Shown: piece after piece, positions 34,190 through 42,592 of the stretch
Numbering within the stretch: position 1 is the stretch's first letter
How the letters are laid out: every line of letters begins with the position of its first letter
Made by a program: the position numbers and the translations under genes
The notes under the pieces: model-generated
Database searches by the model: none
What the model saw: the letters and a program-made list of their open reading frames with translations, nothing else
Told to the model about the DNA's origin: nothing
Assembly: GCA_963762425.1 (NCBI GenBank)
Contig: CAVXKY010000004.1
Location: 372,001 to 436,000, forward strand
Direction of reading: 5' to 3'
DNA from: REEB95 sp963762425
Lineage (GTDB): Bacteria; Pseudomonadota; Alphaproteobacteria; ATCC43930; CGMCC-115725
Length of the DNA: 64,000 bases

Positions 34190-35359
34190 ATGACGACCAC
34201 CGCCGAAATCATCTCCCGTTGCCAGGACCTGTTCGACGATCTGCATTTCACCTATGCCCGTGAATGGAAGGCCGCGGCGCCCGGCCGCAAGGTGGTGGGC
34301 TTCATGCCCTTTTACGTGCCGCGCGAAATCATTCACGCCGCGGGCGCCTTGCCGCTGGGCGTGCTCGGCGGCGGCGATCAGCTCGAGGTCATCCACGGCG
34401 ACGCCTATTACCAGAGCTACATCTGCCGCATTCCGCGTTCGACGGTCGAACTCGGCGTGACCGGGCGGCTGGATTTCGTCGACGGCATGCTGTTCCCCAG
34501 CATCTGCGACGTCATCCGCAACCTCTCGGGCATGTGGAAGGTCATGTTCCCGAAGGTGAAGAGCCGTTACTTCGACGTGCCCCAGAACTACCGCGACGAC
34601 GTCGGCGGCGCGTTCTACGTCAACGAGCTGAAAGAGCTCAAGGAGATGCTCGAGGAAATGACCGGCCGCGCGGTGAGCGACGACGCGCTCCGCGCCTCGA
34701 TCGCGCTTTACAACGAAAGCCGCCGTCTGACGCGCGAGGTCTACGCCTTCCGCGCCAAGCAGCCCTGGAAGGCGCCTTCCGCTGACGTTTACCTGCTGAT
34801 GCGCGCGGGCCAGACCCTGGCGGTCGAGGAGCACAATCGCCTGATGAAGGAATACCTCGCCGCCGCCGCCGCCGAAGACCGGCCCAAGCGCGACAATTCC
34901 CGCGTGGTCGTCACCGGCGTCTTCTGCGAGCAGCCGCCGCTCAACCTCATCAAGTCGATCGAGCTCGCCGGCTGCTATATCGTCGACGACGACTTCATGC
35001 TGGTGAACCGCTGGGAGAAGTCCGACGTGGCGGTCGAGGGCGATCCGCTCAAGAACCTCGCCGATGCCTATCTCCACAACTCCAACAACACCTCGGCCAA
35101 ATACGAGCCCAGCGAAGCCAAGAAGGGCCTTTACCTGGTCGAAGCGGTCAAAAGCACCTACGCCGAGGGCGTCATTTTCGCCTGCCCGAGCTTCTGCGAT
35201 CCGGCGCTGTTGGAGCGGCCGATGCTGCAGCACGTGCTGGCCGCGCACAACATTCCCTACATCGCGTTCAAATACGCCGAGAATTCCGGGCAGATGCAGC
35301 CGATCCGCGAGCAAGCCGGCACCTTCGCCGATTCGATCAAGCTATGGAGCAACCAATGA
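34190..35359 (+). CDS. bcrC: benzoyl-CoA reductase subunit C (BcrC)
   Basis: This is one of the two substrate-reducing subunits of ATP-dependent class I benzoyl-CoA reductase, 389 residues. It belongs to the HgdB/2-hydroxyacyl-CoA dehydratase D family, with VVGFMPFYVPREIIHAAGALPLG near the N-terminus, SICDVIRNLSGMWK, and SFCDPALLERPML late in the sequence; cysteines in YICRIP, SICDV and CPSFCD are candidate [4Fe-4S] ligands. With BcrB it holds the clusters and the active site. ATG 34190 follows dch closely, and the stop overlaps bcrB. Confidence 0.94.
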   Translation: MTTTAEIISRCQDLFDDLHFTYAREWKAAAPGRKVVGFMPFYVPREIIHAAGALPLGVLGGGDQLEVIHGDAYYQSYICRIPRSTVELGVTGRLDFVDGMLFPSICDVIRNLSGMWKVMFPKVKSRYFDVPQNYRDDVGGAFYVNELKELKEMLEEMTGRAVSDDALRASIALYNESRRLTREVYAFRAKQPWKAPSADVYLLMRAGQTLAVEEHNRLMKEYLAAAAAEDRPKRDNSRVVVTGVFCEQPPLNLIKSIELAGCYIVDDDFMLVNRWEKSDVAVEGDPLKNLADAYLHNSNNTSAKYEPSEAKKGLYLVEAVKSTYAEGVIFACPSFCDPALLERPMLQHVLAAHNIPYIAFKYAENSGQMQPIREQAGTFADSIKLWSNQ

Positions 35360-36663
35360 GCGCCCAGCCCGTTGCCGAGGCCGTCAAGGAACTCTCGATG
35401 CTCAAGCAGAAGGAGATGATCGCCGGCAATTACGAACTGCTCGCCACCGCCAAGGAGAAAGGCCGCAAGGTGGTCTCGACCTTCGTGCCGGGCAATCTCA
35501 ACGAATTGATGATGTGCTTCGACGTGGTCAACAACCTGCCCGAGATCAACGCCATCCAGAACGCGATGCGCAAGAAGAGCGGCGCCTTCATCATGGAGGC
35601 GGAAAAGCGCGGCCACTCGGAGGATGTCTGCACCTACGTCAAGGCCGATCTGGGCTCGATCGCCAAGGGCAATCTGGGCCCCGACGGAAGGCCGCTGCCG
35701 GATCCGGATTTGCTGCTGCTGTCCTATACCGGCTGCTTCACCTTCATGAAATGGTTCGAGCTCCTGCGCGAGCAATACAAGTGCGAAACCGCGATGCTGC
35801 ACGTGCCCTACGAGGGCGACGGCCACGCCTCGAAGAACATGCGGGACTACGTCGTGAAGCAGATCAAGGAAGAGGTCATCCCGAAGCTGGAACGGGTGAG
35901 CGGCGTCAAGTTCGACATCGACCGCTTGCGCGAGTACCTGAAGGAATCGAGCAAAACCGAGCAGGATTTCGTCTGGGTGCTCGAATCGGCCAAGAACAAA
36001 CCCTCGCCGATCGACGCCTATTTCGGCGGCGTCTATTACATCGGGCCGATCTTCACCGCCTTCCGCGGCACCGCGGACGCGACCGAGTATTACCGGCTGC
36101 TGCGCGCCGAAATCGCCGAGCGCGTCGCCAAGAAGCAGTTTCCCGTGACGCCCGACGGCGAAGCGCACGAGGAACGCTACCGTCTCGTGGTCGAAGGGCC
36201 GCCCAATTGGACCAGCTTCCGCGACTTCTGGAAGATGTTCTACGAGGAAGGCGCGGTCGTGGTCGCCAGCTCCTATACCAAGGTGGGCGGAATCTACGAC
36301 CAGGGCTTCCGCCACGACCCCGACCATCCGCTGGAATCGCTCGCCGAGTATTGCCTCGGCTGTTACACCAACCGCAACCTGCCCGCGCGCATCGGCCTGC
36401 TCGAGAAATACATGAACGACTACGAGGCCGATGGGCTGCTGGTCAACTCGATCAAGAGCTGCAACAGCTTCTCCGCCGGCCAGCTCCTGATGCTGCGCGA
36501 GATCGAACGCCGGACCGGCAAGCCCGCCGCCTTCATCGAGACCGATCTGGTCGATCCGCGTTATTTCTCGCCGGCCAACGTGAAGAACCGGCTGGAAAGC
36601 TACTTCCAGATGATCGAGCAGAAGCGTCAGGGCGCGAAGGCGCCGGCTTCGGCGGCCGAATAG
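35356..36663 (+). CDS. bcrB: benzoyl-CoA reductase subunit B (BcrB)
   Basis: This is the second substrate-reducing subunit, 435 residues, related to HgdA/B-type dehydratase subunits. STFVPGNLNELMMCFDVVN, LSYTGCFTFMKWFELL and CLGCYTNRNLPARIG carry the conserved cysteines, and IKSCNSFSAGQLLMLREIE adds the late one. ATG 35356 overlaps the bcrC stop (ATGA); an in-frame ATG 12 bases upstream is less likely because it lies within the bcrC end. The neighbours oah and dch rule out a simple 2-hydroxyacyl-CoA dehydratase. Confidence 0.94.
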   Translation: MSAQPVAEAVKELSMLKQKEMIAGNYELLATAKEKGRKVVSTFVPGNLNELMMCFDVVNNLPEINAIQNAMRKKSGAFIMEAEKRGHSEDVCTYVKADLGSIAKGNLGPDGRPLPDPDLLLLSYTGCFTFMKWFELLREQYKCETAMLHVPYEGDGHASKNMRDYVVKQIKEEVIPKLERVSGVKFDIDRLREYLKESSKTEQDFVWVLESAKNKPSPIDAYFGGVYYIGPIFTAFRGTADATEYYRLLRAEIAERVAKKQFPVTPDGEAHEERYRLVVEGPPNWTSFRDFWKMFYEEGAVVVASSYTKVGGIYDQGFRHDPDHPLESLAEYCLGCYTNRNLPARIGLLEKYMNDYEADGLLVNSIKSCNSFSAGQLLMLREIERRTGKPAAFIETDLVDPRYFSPANVKNRLESYFQMIEQKRQGAKAPASAAE

Positions 36664-36681
36664 AGAAAGGCGAGAAACCCC

Positions 36682-37995
36682 ATGCGCTGCTTCATCGGCG
36701 TCGATCTCGGCTCCACCACGACCAAGGCCATCGTGATGGACGAGAACCTCAACGTGCTCGGCCGCGGCATCACCAACTCGCGCTCGAACTACGACACCGC
36801 CTGCCGGGTCGCGCGCTACGAGGCGCTCATCAACACCCGCTTCACCCTCTTTCACCAGGGGCTCTCGAAGCTGCCGGGGCTGCACGGGCGGATCGAGGAC
36901 TTTCTGGCCGACCTCGAACGCAGCTTCCGCCTCGAGCAGTTCCTGGAGCAGCTCGCCGATCTCGAAGCCACCTGCCAGAGCAACGCCAAGGGCGACCGCT
37001 TCAAGGGCCGGGAGAAGGCCATCCGCGAGGCGCTCGAAGCCATCTTCGTCCGGCTGCGCGAGGAGGCCCCGGCGTTGTTCGCGCCGGACGCCAAGCGCAA
37101 ATCCGACTTTTTCCGCGACATCGCCGGCTCGCGCTTCATGGCGATCAGCCAGGAGGTCGCGACCGCGTCGGGGCTCAGCTACGATCTCCTGCTCAACGTC
37201 TACGACAAGGCGATCATCGACGTGGAGAACCGGCCGCCGGCCGAGGAAATGCGGGACAAGTTCCTGCGCGCGCTCGCCCGCGTCACCGCCAGCTCGGCGG
37301 CGATCAAATCCATGACCGACCAGGTCTCCGTCCTGGTGCGCGACGCGCTCGAGATTCCGCTCGAGGACACCTATCTCGTCGGCACCGGATACGGCCGCGT
37401 GACGCTGCCCTTCTCCAAGGAGCACATCCGCTCCGAAATCCTCTGCCACGGACTGGGCGCCCACATGATGTATCCCGATACGCGCACCGTCCTCGACATC
37501 GGCGGCCAGGACACCAAGGCGATCCAGGTCGACGCCAGCGGCATCGTCGAGAACTTCCAGATGAACGACCGCTGCGCCGCCGGCTGCGGCCGCTATCTCG
37601 GCTACATCGCCGACGAGATGAACATGGGCCTGCACGAATTGGGCCCGATGGCGATGAAGGCGACGCGCACGGTCCGCATCAACTCGACCTGCACCGTGTT
37701 CGCCGGCGCGGAGCTGCGCGACCGTCTGGCGCTCGGCGAAAAGCGCGAGGACATCCTGGCCGGCCTTCATCGCGCCATCATCCTGCGCGCCATGTCGATC
37801 ATCTCGCGCTCGGGCGGGGTGCGCGACCAGTTCACCTTCACCGGCGGCGTCGCCAAGAACGAGGCCGCGGTCAAGGAGCTGCGCCAGCTCATCAAGGAGA
37901 ATTACGGCGACCGCGTGATCAACATCAACCCGGAATCGATCTACACGGGGGCCTTGGGCGCTGCCGCCTTCGCCCGCCGCGCGGTCGAGAATTGA
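36682..37995 (+). CDS. bcrA: benzoyl-CoA reductase activase subunit A (BcrA)
   Basis: This ATP-hydrolysing electron-activating subunit (437 residues) is of the ASKHA fold. FIGVDLGSTTTKAIVMDE is the phosphate-1 loop and TVLDIGGQDTKAIQVD phosphate 2. Cys298 (NDRCAAGCG) and Cys337 (NSTCTVF) are the predicted ligands of the [4Fe-4S] cluster shared with BcrD. A long insertion (about residues 30-200) before the conserved core distinguishes BcrA from BcrD and HgdC. It couples two ATP per electron to transfer from ferredoxin to BcrBC. It follows bcrB by 18 bases. Confidence 0.94.
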   Translation: MRCFIGVDLGSTTTKAIVMDENLNVLGRGITNSRSNYDTACRVARYEALINTRFTLFHQGLSKLPGLHGRIEDFLADLERSFRLEQFLEQLADLEATCQSNAKGDRFKGREKAIREALEAIFVRLREEAPALFAPDAKRKSDFFRDIAGSRFMAISQEVATASGLSYDLLLNVYDKAIIDVENRPPAEEMRDKFLRALARVTASSAAIKSMTDQVSVLVRDALEIPLEDTYLVGTGYGRVTLPFSKEHIRSEILCHGLGAHMMYPDTRTVLDIGGQDTKAIQVDASGIVENFQMNDRCAAGCGRYLGYIADEMNMGLHELGPMAMKATRTVRINSTCTVFAGAELRDRLALGEKREDILAGLHRAIILRAMSIISRSGGVRDQFTFTGGVAKNEAAVKELRQLIKENYGDRVININPESIYTGALGAAAFARRAVEN

Positions 37996-38008
37996 AGGAA
38001 GAGACGCC

Positions 38009-38845
38009 ATGATCGTAACCGCGGGCATCGATATCGGAACCGGCGCCGTCAAGACCGTGCTGTTCGAGGTCGACGGCGACAAGACGCGCTGGCTCACCAA
38101 GCGCACCGACCGGGTGCGCCAGGGCAATCCCTTCGAACTCGCGACCGAGGCCTACCGCCAATCCCTCGAAGAAGCCTCGCTCAAGCCCGGCGACGTCGCC
38201 TATGTCGCCACCACCGGCGACGGCGAAGCGCTCGACTTCCACACCGGCCACTTCTACTCCATGACCACGCATGGGCGCGGCGCCATCTTTCTCGATCCCG
38301 CGGCGCGCGCGGCGCTCGATGTCGGCGCGCTGCACGGCCGCGCCATCCGGATCGACGCGCGCGGCAAGGTGCTGAGCTACAAGATGACGAGCCAGTGCGC
38401 GTCGGGCTCCGGCCAGTTCCTCGAGAACATCGCGCGCTATCTCGGCATCGCCCAGGACGAGATCGGCGCGCTTTCCAAGCGGGCCGACAATCCCGAGAAA
38501 GTCAGCGGCATCTGCGCCGTGCTCGCCGAGACCGACGTGATCAACATGGTGTCGCGCGGCATCACCGCCTCCAACATCCTCAAGGGCATCCATTCGGCCA
38601 TGGCCGACCGCTTGGCCAAGCTCTTGAAGACCATCGGCACGCTCGACGGCACGGTGCTCATGACCGGCGGCCTCGCGCTCGACGAAGGTCTGGTCGTCTC
38701 CATGCAGGAGGCGATGGAGAAGGAGAAGGTTACCTTCCCCGTCCGCAATCACCCGGATTCGATCTATGCCGGCGCCATCGGCGCGGCGCTCTGGGGCGCT
38801 TTCCGCCACCACAAGCTGGCGCGTCTCGGCCAACTCGCGGCATGA
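38009..38845 (+). CDS. bcrD: benzoyl-CoA reductase activase subunit D (BcrD)
   Basis: This second activase subunit (278 residues) partners BcrA. TAGIDIGTGAVKTVLFEVD forms the first nucleotide loop. Cys130 (TSQCASGSGQFLENIA) and Cys169 (SGICAVLAETDV) complete the interface [4Fe-4S] cluster. VLMTGGLALDEGLV is the adenosine-binding region. Lengths and order C-B-A-D match Thauera-type class I reductases rather than the Azoarcus Bzd arrangement. It is separated by 13 bases from bcrA and 28 bases from the ferredoxin. Confidence 0.94.
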   Translation: MIVTAGIDIGTGAVKTVLFEVDGDKTRWLTKRTDRVRQGNPFELATEAYRQSLEEASLKPGDVAYVATTGDGEALDFHTGHFYSMTTHGRGAIFLDPAARAALDVGALHGRAIRIDARGKVLSYKMTSQCASGSGQFLENIARYLGIAQDEIGALSKRADNPEKVSGICAVLAETDVINMVSRGITASNILKGIHSAMADRLAKLLKTIGTLDGTVLMTGGLALDEGLVVSMQEAMEKEKVTFPVRNHPDSIYAGAIGAALWGAFRHHKLARLGQLAA

Positions 38846-38873
38846 GGACGCAGCCGGATATCAGGAGAACGTC

Positions 38874-39119
38874 ATGGCCTTGCTGATTGTCGACACCTGC
38901 ACGAATTGCGACGCCTGCAAACCGGTTTGCCCCAACGAGGCGATCACCGTCGGTCCTTCGATCTACGTGATCGATCCCTTGCGCTGCACCGAATGCGTCG
39001 GCGCCGAGGACGAGCCGCAATGCAAGCTGGTGTGTCCCGCGGATTGCATCGTGCCGAATCCCGACTTCCGCGAAAGCCAGGAAGAGCTGCTCGCCAAGTA
39101 CAAGCAGATCCACGGCTGA
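38874..39119 (+). CDS. fdx: 2[4Fe-4S] ferredoxin of the benzoyl-CoA reductase cluster
   Basis: This low-potential electron donor to BcrAD has 81 residues. Cluster 1 is bound by Cys9, Cys12, Cys15 with Cys58, and cluster 2 by Cys38, Cys41, Cys50, Cys54 with Cys19 in the usual crossed pattern. The eight-residue spacer CVGAEDEPQC and the C-terminal helix ESQEELLAKYKQIHG are typical of Alvin-like ferredoxins found in bcr clusters. It ends the operon, and Kor is the likely reductant. AGGAGAA precedes the ATG. Confidence 0.93.
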   Translation: MALLIVDTCTNCDACKPVCPNEAITVGPSIYVIDPLRCTECVGAEDEPQCKLVCPADCIVPNPDFRESQEELLAKYKQIHG

Positions 39120-39120
39120 A

Positions 39121-39136
39121 CGCCCGTTTCCGGGCG
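39121..39136. terminator. hairpin between convergent fdx and GNAT genes
   Basis: CGCCCG (39121-39126) and CGGGCG (39131-39136) form a 6-bp stem with a TTTC loop directly after the fdx stop and five bases before the convergent GNAT stop. There is no T-run, so it would be at best a weak bidirectional terminator or an mRNA end stabiliser. Confidence 0.35.
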
Positions 39137-39140
39137 CGGG

Positions 39141-40187
39141 TCAGCCGAGGGCGCGGCGGAGCGCCAGGCGCCGGTGCGGCCGGAAACCCATGCGGTCGAG
39201 GAAACTCAGCAGGCCGAAGTGGTTCCATCCCACCTCGGTGCGCAACCGTTCGACGCGCAGCCCCGCCAAATTGGTCAAAAGCTGCGACAGCAGCGCGCTC
39301 GCCACGTCCTTGTGGCCGTAACTCGGATCGACGCCGATCGTGTCCATCACGGCCTCGGTCTCGGAGTGGCCGAATTCGCCGAATTCGACCCGCGCCATGA
39401 TGACTCCCGCGACCTGGCCGTCGATCTCGGCGACCAGCGAGACGCGCACCGCGGATTCCTCCATCGCCTCGGCCAGCTTGCGCTTGTAATAGGCCTGCCG
39501 GTCGCGCCCGGTGATGCGTTTGTCGATGTGCACGATGGCGGCGAGGTCGCCCGGATTCATCGAGCGGATCGGCACGCGGTCGCGCGCCAGCGATTCGAAA
39601 TCGTCGCCGGAAGGGCCGCTGTAATCGAGCTCGGCCGAAGCGCCCGCCGGGGCGGGGGTCTTCGCCCTGGCCGGCGGCAAGAGAGGCCTTCTCTCCTCGG
39701 CATCGGCGATGGCGCATTCGAGCACGATGCGCGGCGCCAAGGTGAAGTCGGTGTGGGCGAAGAAGCCCATCAGCTCCGCCTCGGTCCAATCGGCCTGGGT
39801 CGACAGCTCCTTGACGCCGTGGCCGCGCATGGCCTTGGCCACGCCGTCGACCAGCTCGCGTCCGATGCCGTGGCTTCTCGCCTTGGCGTCGACGCCGATG
39901 GCGTCGAGCGACGCTTCCGGCGCTCCGCCGCCGAACTCGCCTTCGTAGAGGCGGGCGAAGGCGAAACCCGCCAGCTTTCCGCCGCGTTCGGCCGCCAACG
40001 CCACGAAGGCGCCCGGTTCGCGCGCGAGATGCGCCAGGCGTTTTTCAAAGAAGCCGCGGCGCGACCGTCCGGCGGCGGCGTGGTCGATCGCGACGATCGC
40101 TTCGAGATCGCCGCCCTTGAGCGGGCGCAACTTGGGCGATCCGCCGGAGGTTTCGGGCTTTGCTCCGCCCTTTCGCTTGGTCGCCAT
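39141..40187 (-). CDS. tandem-domain GNAT acetyltransferase
   Basis: This 348-residue protein has two GNAT domains. The first (about 25-150) has LDAIGVDAKARSHGIGRELVD; the second (about 195-345) has MDTIGVDPSYGHKDVASALLSQL, where the usual GxGxG/A acetyl-CoA loop is altered to YGHKDVAS. ATG 40187 is chosen since GGAGGAA lies before it; an ATG 15 bases upstream overlaps that RBS. It is convergent to the bcr operon and in line with the hemerythrin gene. Acetylation of aryl-CoA ligases is a known control in R. palustris (Pat), making a ligase a candidate target; this is inference. Confidence 0.8.
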   Translation of the reverse strand: MATKRKGGAKPETSGGSPKLRPLKGGDLEAIVAIDHAAAGRSRRGFFEKRLAHLAREPGAFVALAAERGGKLAGFAFARLYEGEFGGGAPEASLDAIGVDAKARSHGIGRELVDGVAKAMRGHGVKELSTQADWTEAELMGFFAHTDFTLAPRIVLECAIADAEERRPLLPPARAKTPAPAGASAELDYSGPSGDDFESLARDRVPIRSMNPGDLAAIVHIDKRITGRDRQAYYKRKLAEAMEESAVRVSLVAEIDGQVAGVIMARVEFGEFGHSETEAVMDTIGVDPSYGHKDVASALLSQLLTNLAGLRVERLRTEVGWNHFGLLSFLDRMGFRPHRRLALRRALG

Positions 40188-40219
40188 CGCTCGTTCCTCC
40201 ATACTGCTTCGTTGATCGT

Positions 40220-40723
40220 TCAGCGGCGCGCCGCCAGTTCGAGGGCGAGTTTGCCGTCCGTGTCCTGGTCGAGCGCCTCGTCCAGCGCCGGCAAAAACCC
40301 CATTTCTTCCTTGTCGACGTGGGAAACCAGCCGCGCGATCAGCTCGGCCCCCGTGGCATGAAACTCGCTCCAGCTTTCGGCCGTGAAGCCCGCTTCGCGG
40401 GCGCGCTTGGCGATCGCCGTTAGGCGGCGCGCCAAGGGCAAAATCACTCCGTGTTCGCCGGTTAAAAGCTCGACCATCTCGCGGTCGTTGGCCGCCGCGA
40501 GCAGCGGGAAGGCGGATTCCTCCTCGAAGGCGAAGTGAACGCCGATCTCGGTTTCGACGGCGGTGATCAGGTCTTTCAGCAGCCGCGCCACTTCCGGATC
40601 GCCGGCCTTGGGCGCGCTGGTTCTGGCATGCCGGCCGAGCAACGCCTCCAGGCGTCCGAGCAAGGCGAGCGTCGCCACGTGGTCGTCATGGAGCGAACGG
40701 CAGACATGTCTTTGCATCTCCAT
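40220..40723 (-). CDS. hemerythrin HHE-domain protein
   Basis: This 167-residue all-helical protein has the iron-binding His/Glu pattern of hemerythrin-like proteins: LHDDHVATLALLGRLE, VHFAFEEESAFPLL, LLTGEHGVILPLARRL and LVSHVDKEEMGFLPAL. Such proteins bind O2 or NO, or store iron. It lies upstream of the double GNAT gene and divergent from benzoate-CoA ligase, in a cluster whose enzymes are destroyed by oxygen, so an O2-sensing or scavenging role is plausible. Confidence 0.85.
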   Translation of the reverse strand: MEMQRHVCRSLHDDHVATLALLGRLEALLGRHARTSAPKAGDPEVARLLKDLITAVETEIGVHFAFEEESAFPLLAAANDREMVELLTGEHGVILPLARRLTAIAKRAREAGFTAESWSEFHATGAELIARLVSHVDKEEMGFLPALDEALDQDTDGKLALELAARR

Positions 40724-40984
40724 CGCGGCGGTCTCCTTTCACGTCCTTGCGGGCGGCTGCCGCGCGGCGCCGCCGGTTAGACGTGTATCGTGCTCTGCCG
40801 GAGAGGTTGTACCCGGATTTACCTGCCGGTGGTGGCGCATTGTTTTCCGATTTTGTCTGATACGTATTATATCGCATCCCAATTCCCGTATATGCAAATT
40901 AATGCTTGACGGTTAAAACGCACGGGGCGCATATTTCTTGTATAATAATAAGAGAATAAGAAGGCTGATTTAAGGGAGGGAATC
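40724..40984. other. AT-rich divergent promoter region (hemerythrin / benzoate-CoA ligase)
   Basis: These 261 bases are markedly AT-richer than the rest, especially 40840-40975. They hold the promoters for the leftward hemerythrin gene and the rightward ligase. A TTGACG at 40906 and CATATT at 40930 are 18 bases apart and may form a promoter; TATAAT at 40941 is too far from it. TGATACGTATTA near 40858-40869 is a near palindrome. No FNR box or GGTA-N6-TACC palindrome is seen here, so this operon seems to be controlled differently from bcr. AAGGGAGG precedes the ligase ATG. Confidence 0.5.
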
Positions 40985-42568
40985 ATGGTCGCCGACGGGT
41001 CGGCCGCGGAGGCACCGCGGGTTTCGATCCCGCGCGATTACAACGCCGCCGTCGATCTGGTGGGCCGGCATCTCCCGGTTCGCGCCGGCAAGACCGCCTT
41101 CATCGACGACCGCACCAGCCTCACCTACGCGCAACTGGCCGAGCGCGTCGACCGCGCCGCCAATGCGTTGCGCAAGCTCGGCATCGAGCCGGAAAACCGG
41201 ATCGCGCTTTGCCTGCTCGACACGGTAGATTTCCCGGTCGCGTTCCTGGGCGCGATCAAGGCCGGCATCGTGCCGGTGCCGCTCAACACGCTGCTCACGG
41301 CTAGCGACTACGACTTCATGTTGCGCGACAGCCGTGCCAAGGCGCTCTTCGTCTCCGACGCGCTTTACGAAAAAATCGCGCCGGTGCTGGCGAACCAGCC
41401 GGCCTTGAAACATGTGATCGTCTCGGGCGAGAAAACGCCCGCCGGCCTCTTGCAATTTTCCAAGCTGCTGGCCGAGGCGGAACCCCGGGCCAAGCCCGCG
41501 CCCACCACCTGCGACGACGTCTGCTTCTGGCTTTACTCCTCGGGCTCGACCGGCAAGCCCAAGGGCACGGTGCATGCCCAGTCGCATCTGATATTGACCG
41601 CCGAGCTCTACGCCATACCCGTGCTCGGCATCCGCGAAAGCGACACGGTGTTCTCCGCCGCCAAGCTGTTTTTCGCCTATGGCCTCGGCAACGGGCTGAC
41701 CTTTCCGATGGCCGTCGGGGCGACCAGCATCCTCATGGCCGAACGGCCGACGCCGAGCTCGGTCGCGCGCGTGCTGAAGGAAAAGAAGCCGACCATCTTC
41801 TACGGCGTGCCGACGCTCTATGCCGCCATGCTCGCCAGCCCCGATTTGCCGAAGCGCGAGGAGATCGCGTTGCGGCGCTGCGCTTCCGCCGGCGAGGCCT
41901 TGCCCGAGGATGTCGGCAAGCGCTGGACCGAGCGCCTCGGCGTGGAGATTCTCGACGGCATCGGCTCGACCGAAATGCTGCACATCTTCGTGTCCAACCG
42001 GCCGGGCCAGGTGCGTTACGGCACGACCGGCATGCCGGTGCCGGGCTACGAAATCCGCCTGCTCGACGAGCAGGGCCGGCCGGTGAAGGACGGCGAGCTC
42101 GGCGAGATGCAAATCTCGGGCCCGACCAGCGCCGCCTATTATTGGAACAACCGCGAAAAGAGCCGCGATACCTTTCTCGGAGCATGGACCCGGAGTGGCG
42201 ACAAATACACGCGCGATGCGCAGGGCTATTACACCTATGGCGGCCGCACCGACGACATGCTGAAGGTGAGCGGCATGTACGTCTCGCCCTTCGAGGTCGA
42301 GGGCGCGCTGATGACGCATGAGGCGGTGCTCGAGGCGGCGGTGGTGGGCATGCCGGACGAGAAACATCTCATCAAGCCGAAGGCCTTCGTCGTGTTGAAG
42401 CCCGGCAAGACCGGCTCGGCGCAGCTCGCGGCCGCGCTGCAGGAGCACGTCAAGTCGCGGCTCGCGCCGTTCAAATATCCGCGTTGGATCGAATTTGCCG
42501 CCGAATTGCCCAAGACCGCCACCGGCAAGATCCAGCGCTTCAAATTGCGTCAACAATCGGGAAACTGA
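40985..42568 (+). CDS. benzoate-CoA ligase
   Basis: This ATP-dependent aryl-CoA ligase (527 residues) probably makes benzoyl-CoA or 4-hydroxybenzoyl-CoA. It has the benzoate-CoA ligase layout: LTYAQLAERVDRAANALRKLG, PVPLNTLLTASDYDFML, the P-loop YSSGSTGKPKG, VFSAAKLFFAYGLGNGLTFP, DGIGSTEMLHIFVSNRPG, the hinge GRTDDMLKVSGMYVSP, and the catalytic Lys in PKTATGKIQRFKL. It starts an operon with ABC cassette 3 and a hydrolase. BadA, BclA and HbaA share these motifs, so the exact acid is open. Confidence 0.9.
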   Translation: MVADGSAAEAPRVSIPRDYNAAVDLVGRHLPVRAGKTAFIDDRTSLTYAQLAERVDRAANALRKLGIEPENRIALCLLDTVDFPVAFLGAIKAGIVPVPLNTLLTASDYDFMLRDSRAKALFVSDALYEKIAPVLANQPALKHVIVSGEKTPAGLLQFSKLLAEAEPRAKPAPTTCDDVCFWLYSSGSTGKPKGTVHAQSHLILTAELYAIPVLGIRESDTVFSAAKLFFAYGLGNGLTFPMAVGATSILMAERPTPSSVARVLKEKKPTIFYGVPTLYAAMLASPDLPKREEIALRRCASAGEALPEDVGKRWTERLGVEILDGIGSTEMLHIFVSNRPGQVRYGTTGMPVPGYEIRLLDEQGRPVKDGELGEMQISGPTSAAYYWNNREKSRDTFLGAWTRSGDKYTRDAQGYYTYGGRTDDMLKVSGMYVSPFEVEGALMTHEAVLEAAVVGMPDEKHLIKPKAFVVLKPGKTGSAQLAAALQEHVKSRLAPFKYPRWIEFAAELPKTATGKIQRFKLRQQSGN

Positions 42569-42592
42569 ACCATCACAGCGAGGGAAACGACC

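Noticed and set aside
35257..38127. A 956-codon open frame antisense to the whole bcrCBAD block, and similar long frames elsewhere (21367-24066 minus, 35064-38012 plus)
   Set aside because: Arg/Pro/Ala- or Val/Asp/His-biased translations without any domain, mirroring well-supported genes; they arise from high GC and codon bias.
34190..38845. Reading the four-gene set as 2-hydroxyacyl-CoA dehydratase with its activator
   Set aside because: Two different ASKHA subunits (BcrA with a long insertion, BcrD), the adjacent oah, dch and ferredoxin, and the C-B-A-D order identify benzoyl-CoA reductase.
40906..40946. TTGACG and TATAAT as one promoter upstream of benzoate-CoA ligase
   Set aside because: They are 29 bases apart, too far for a sigma-70 promoter.
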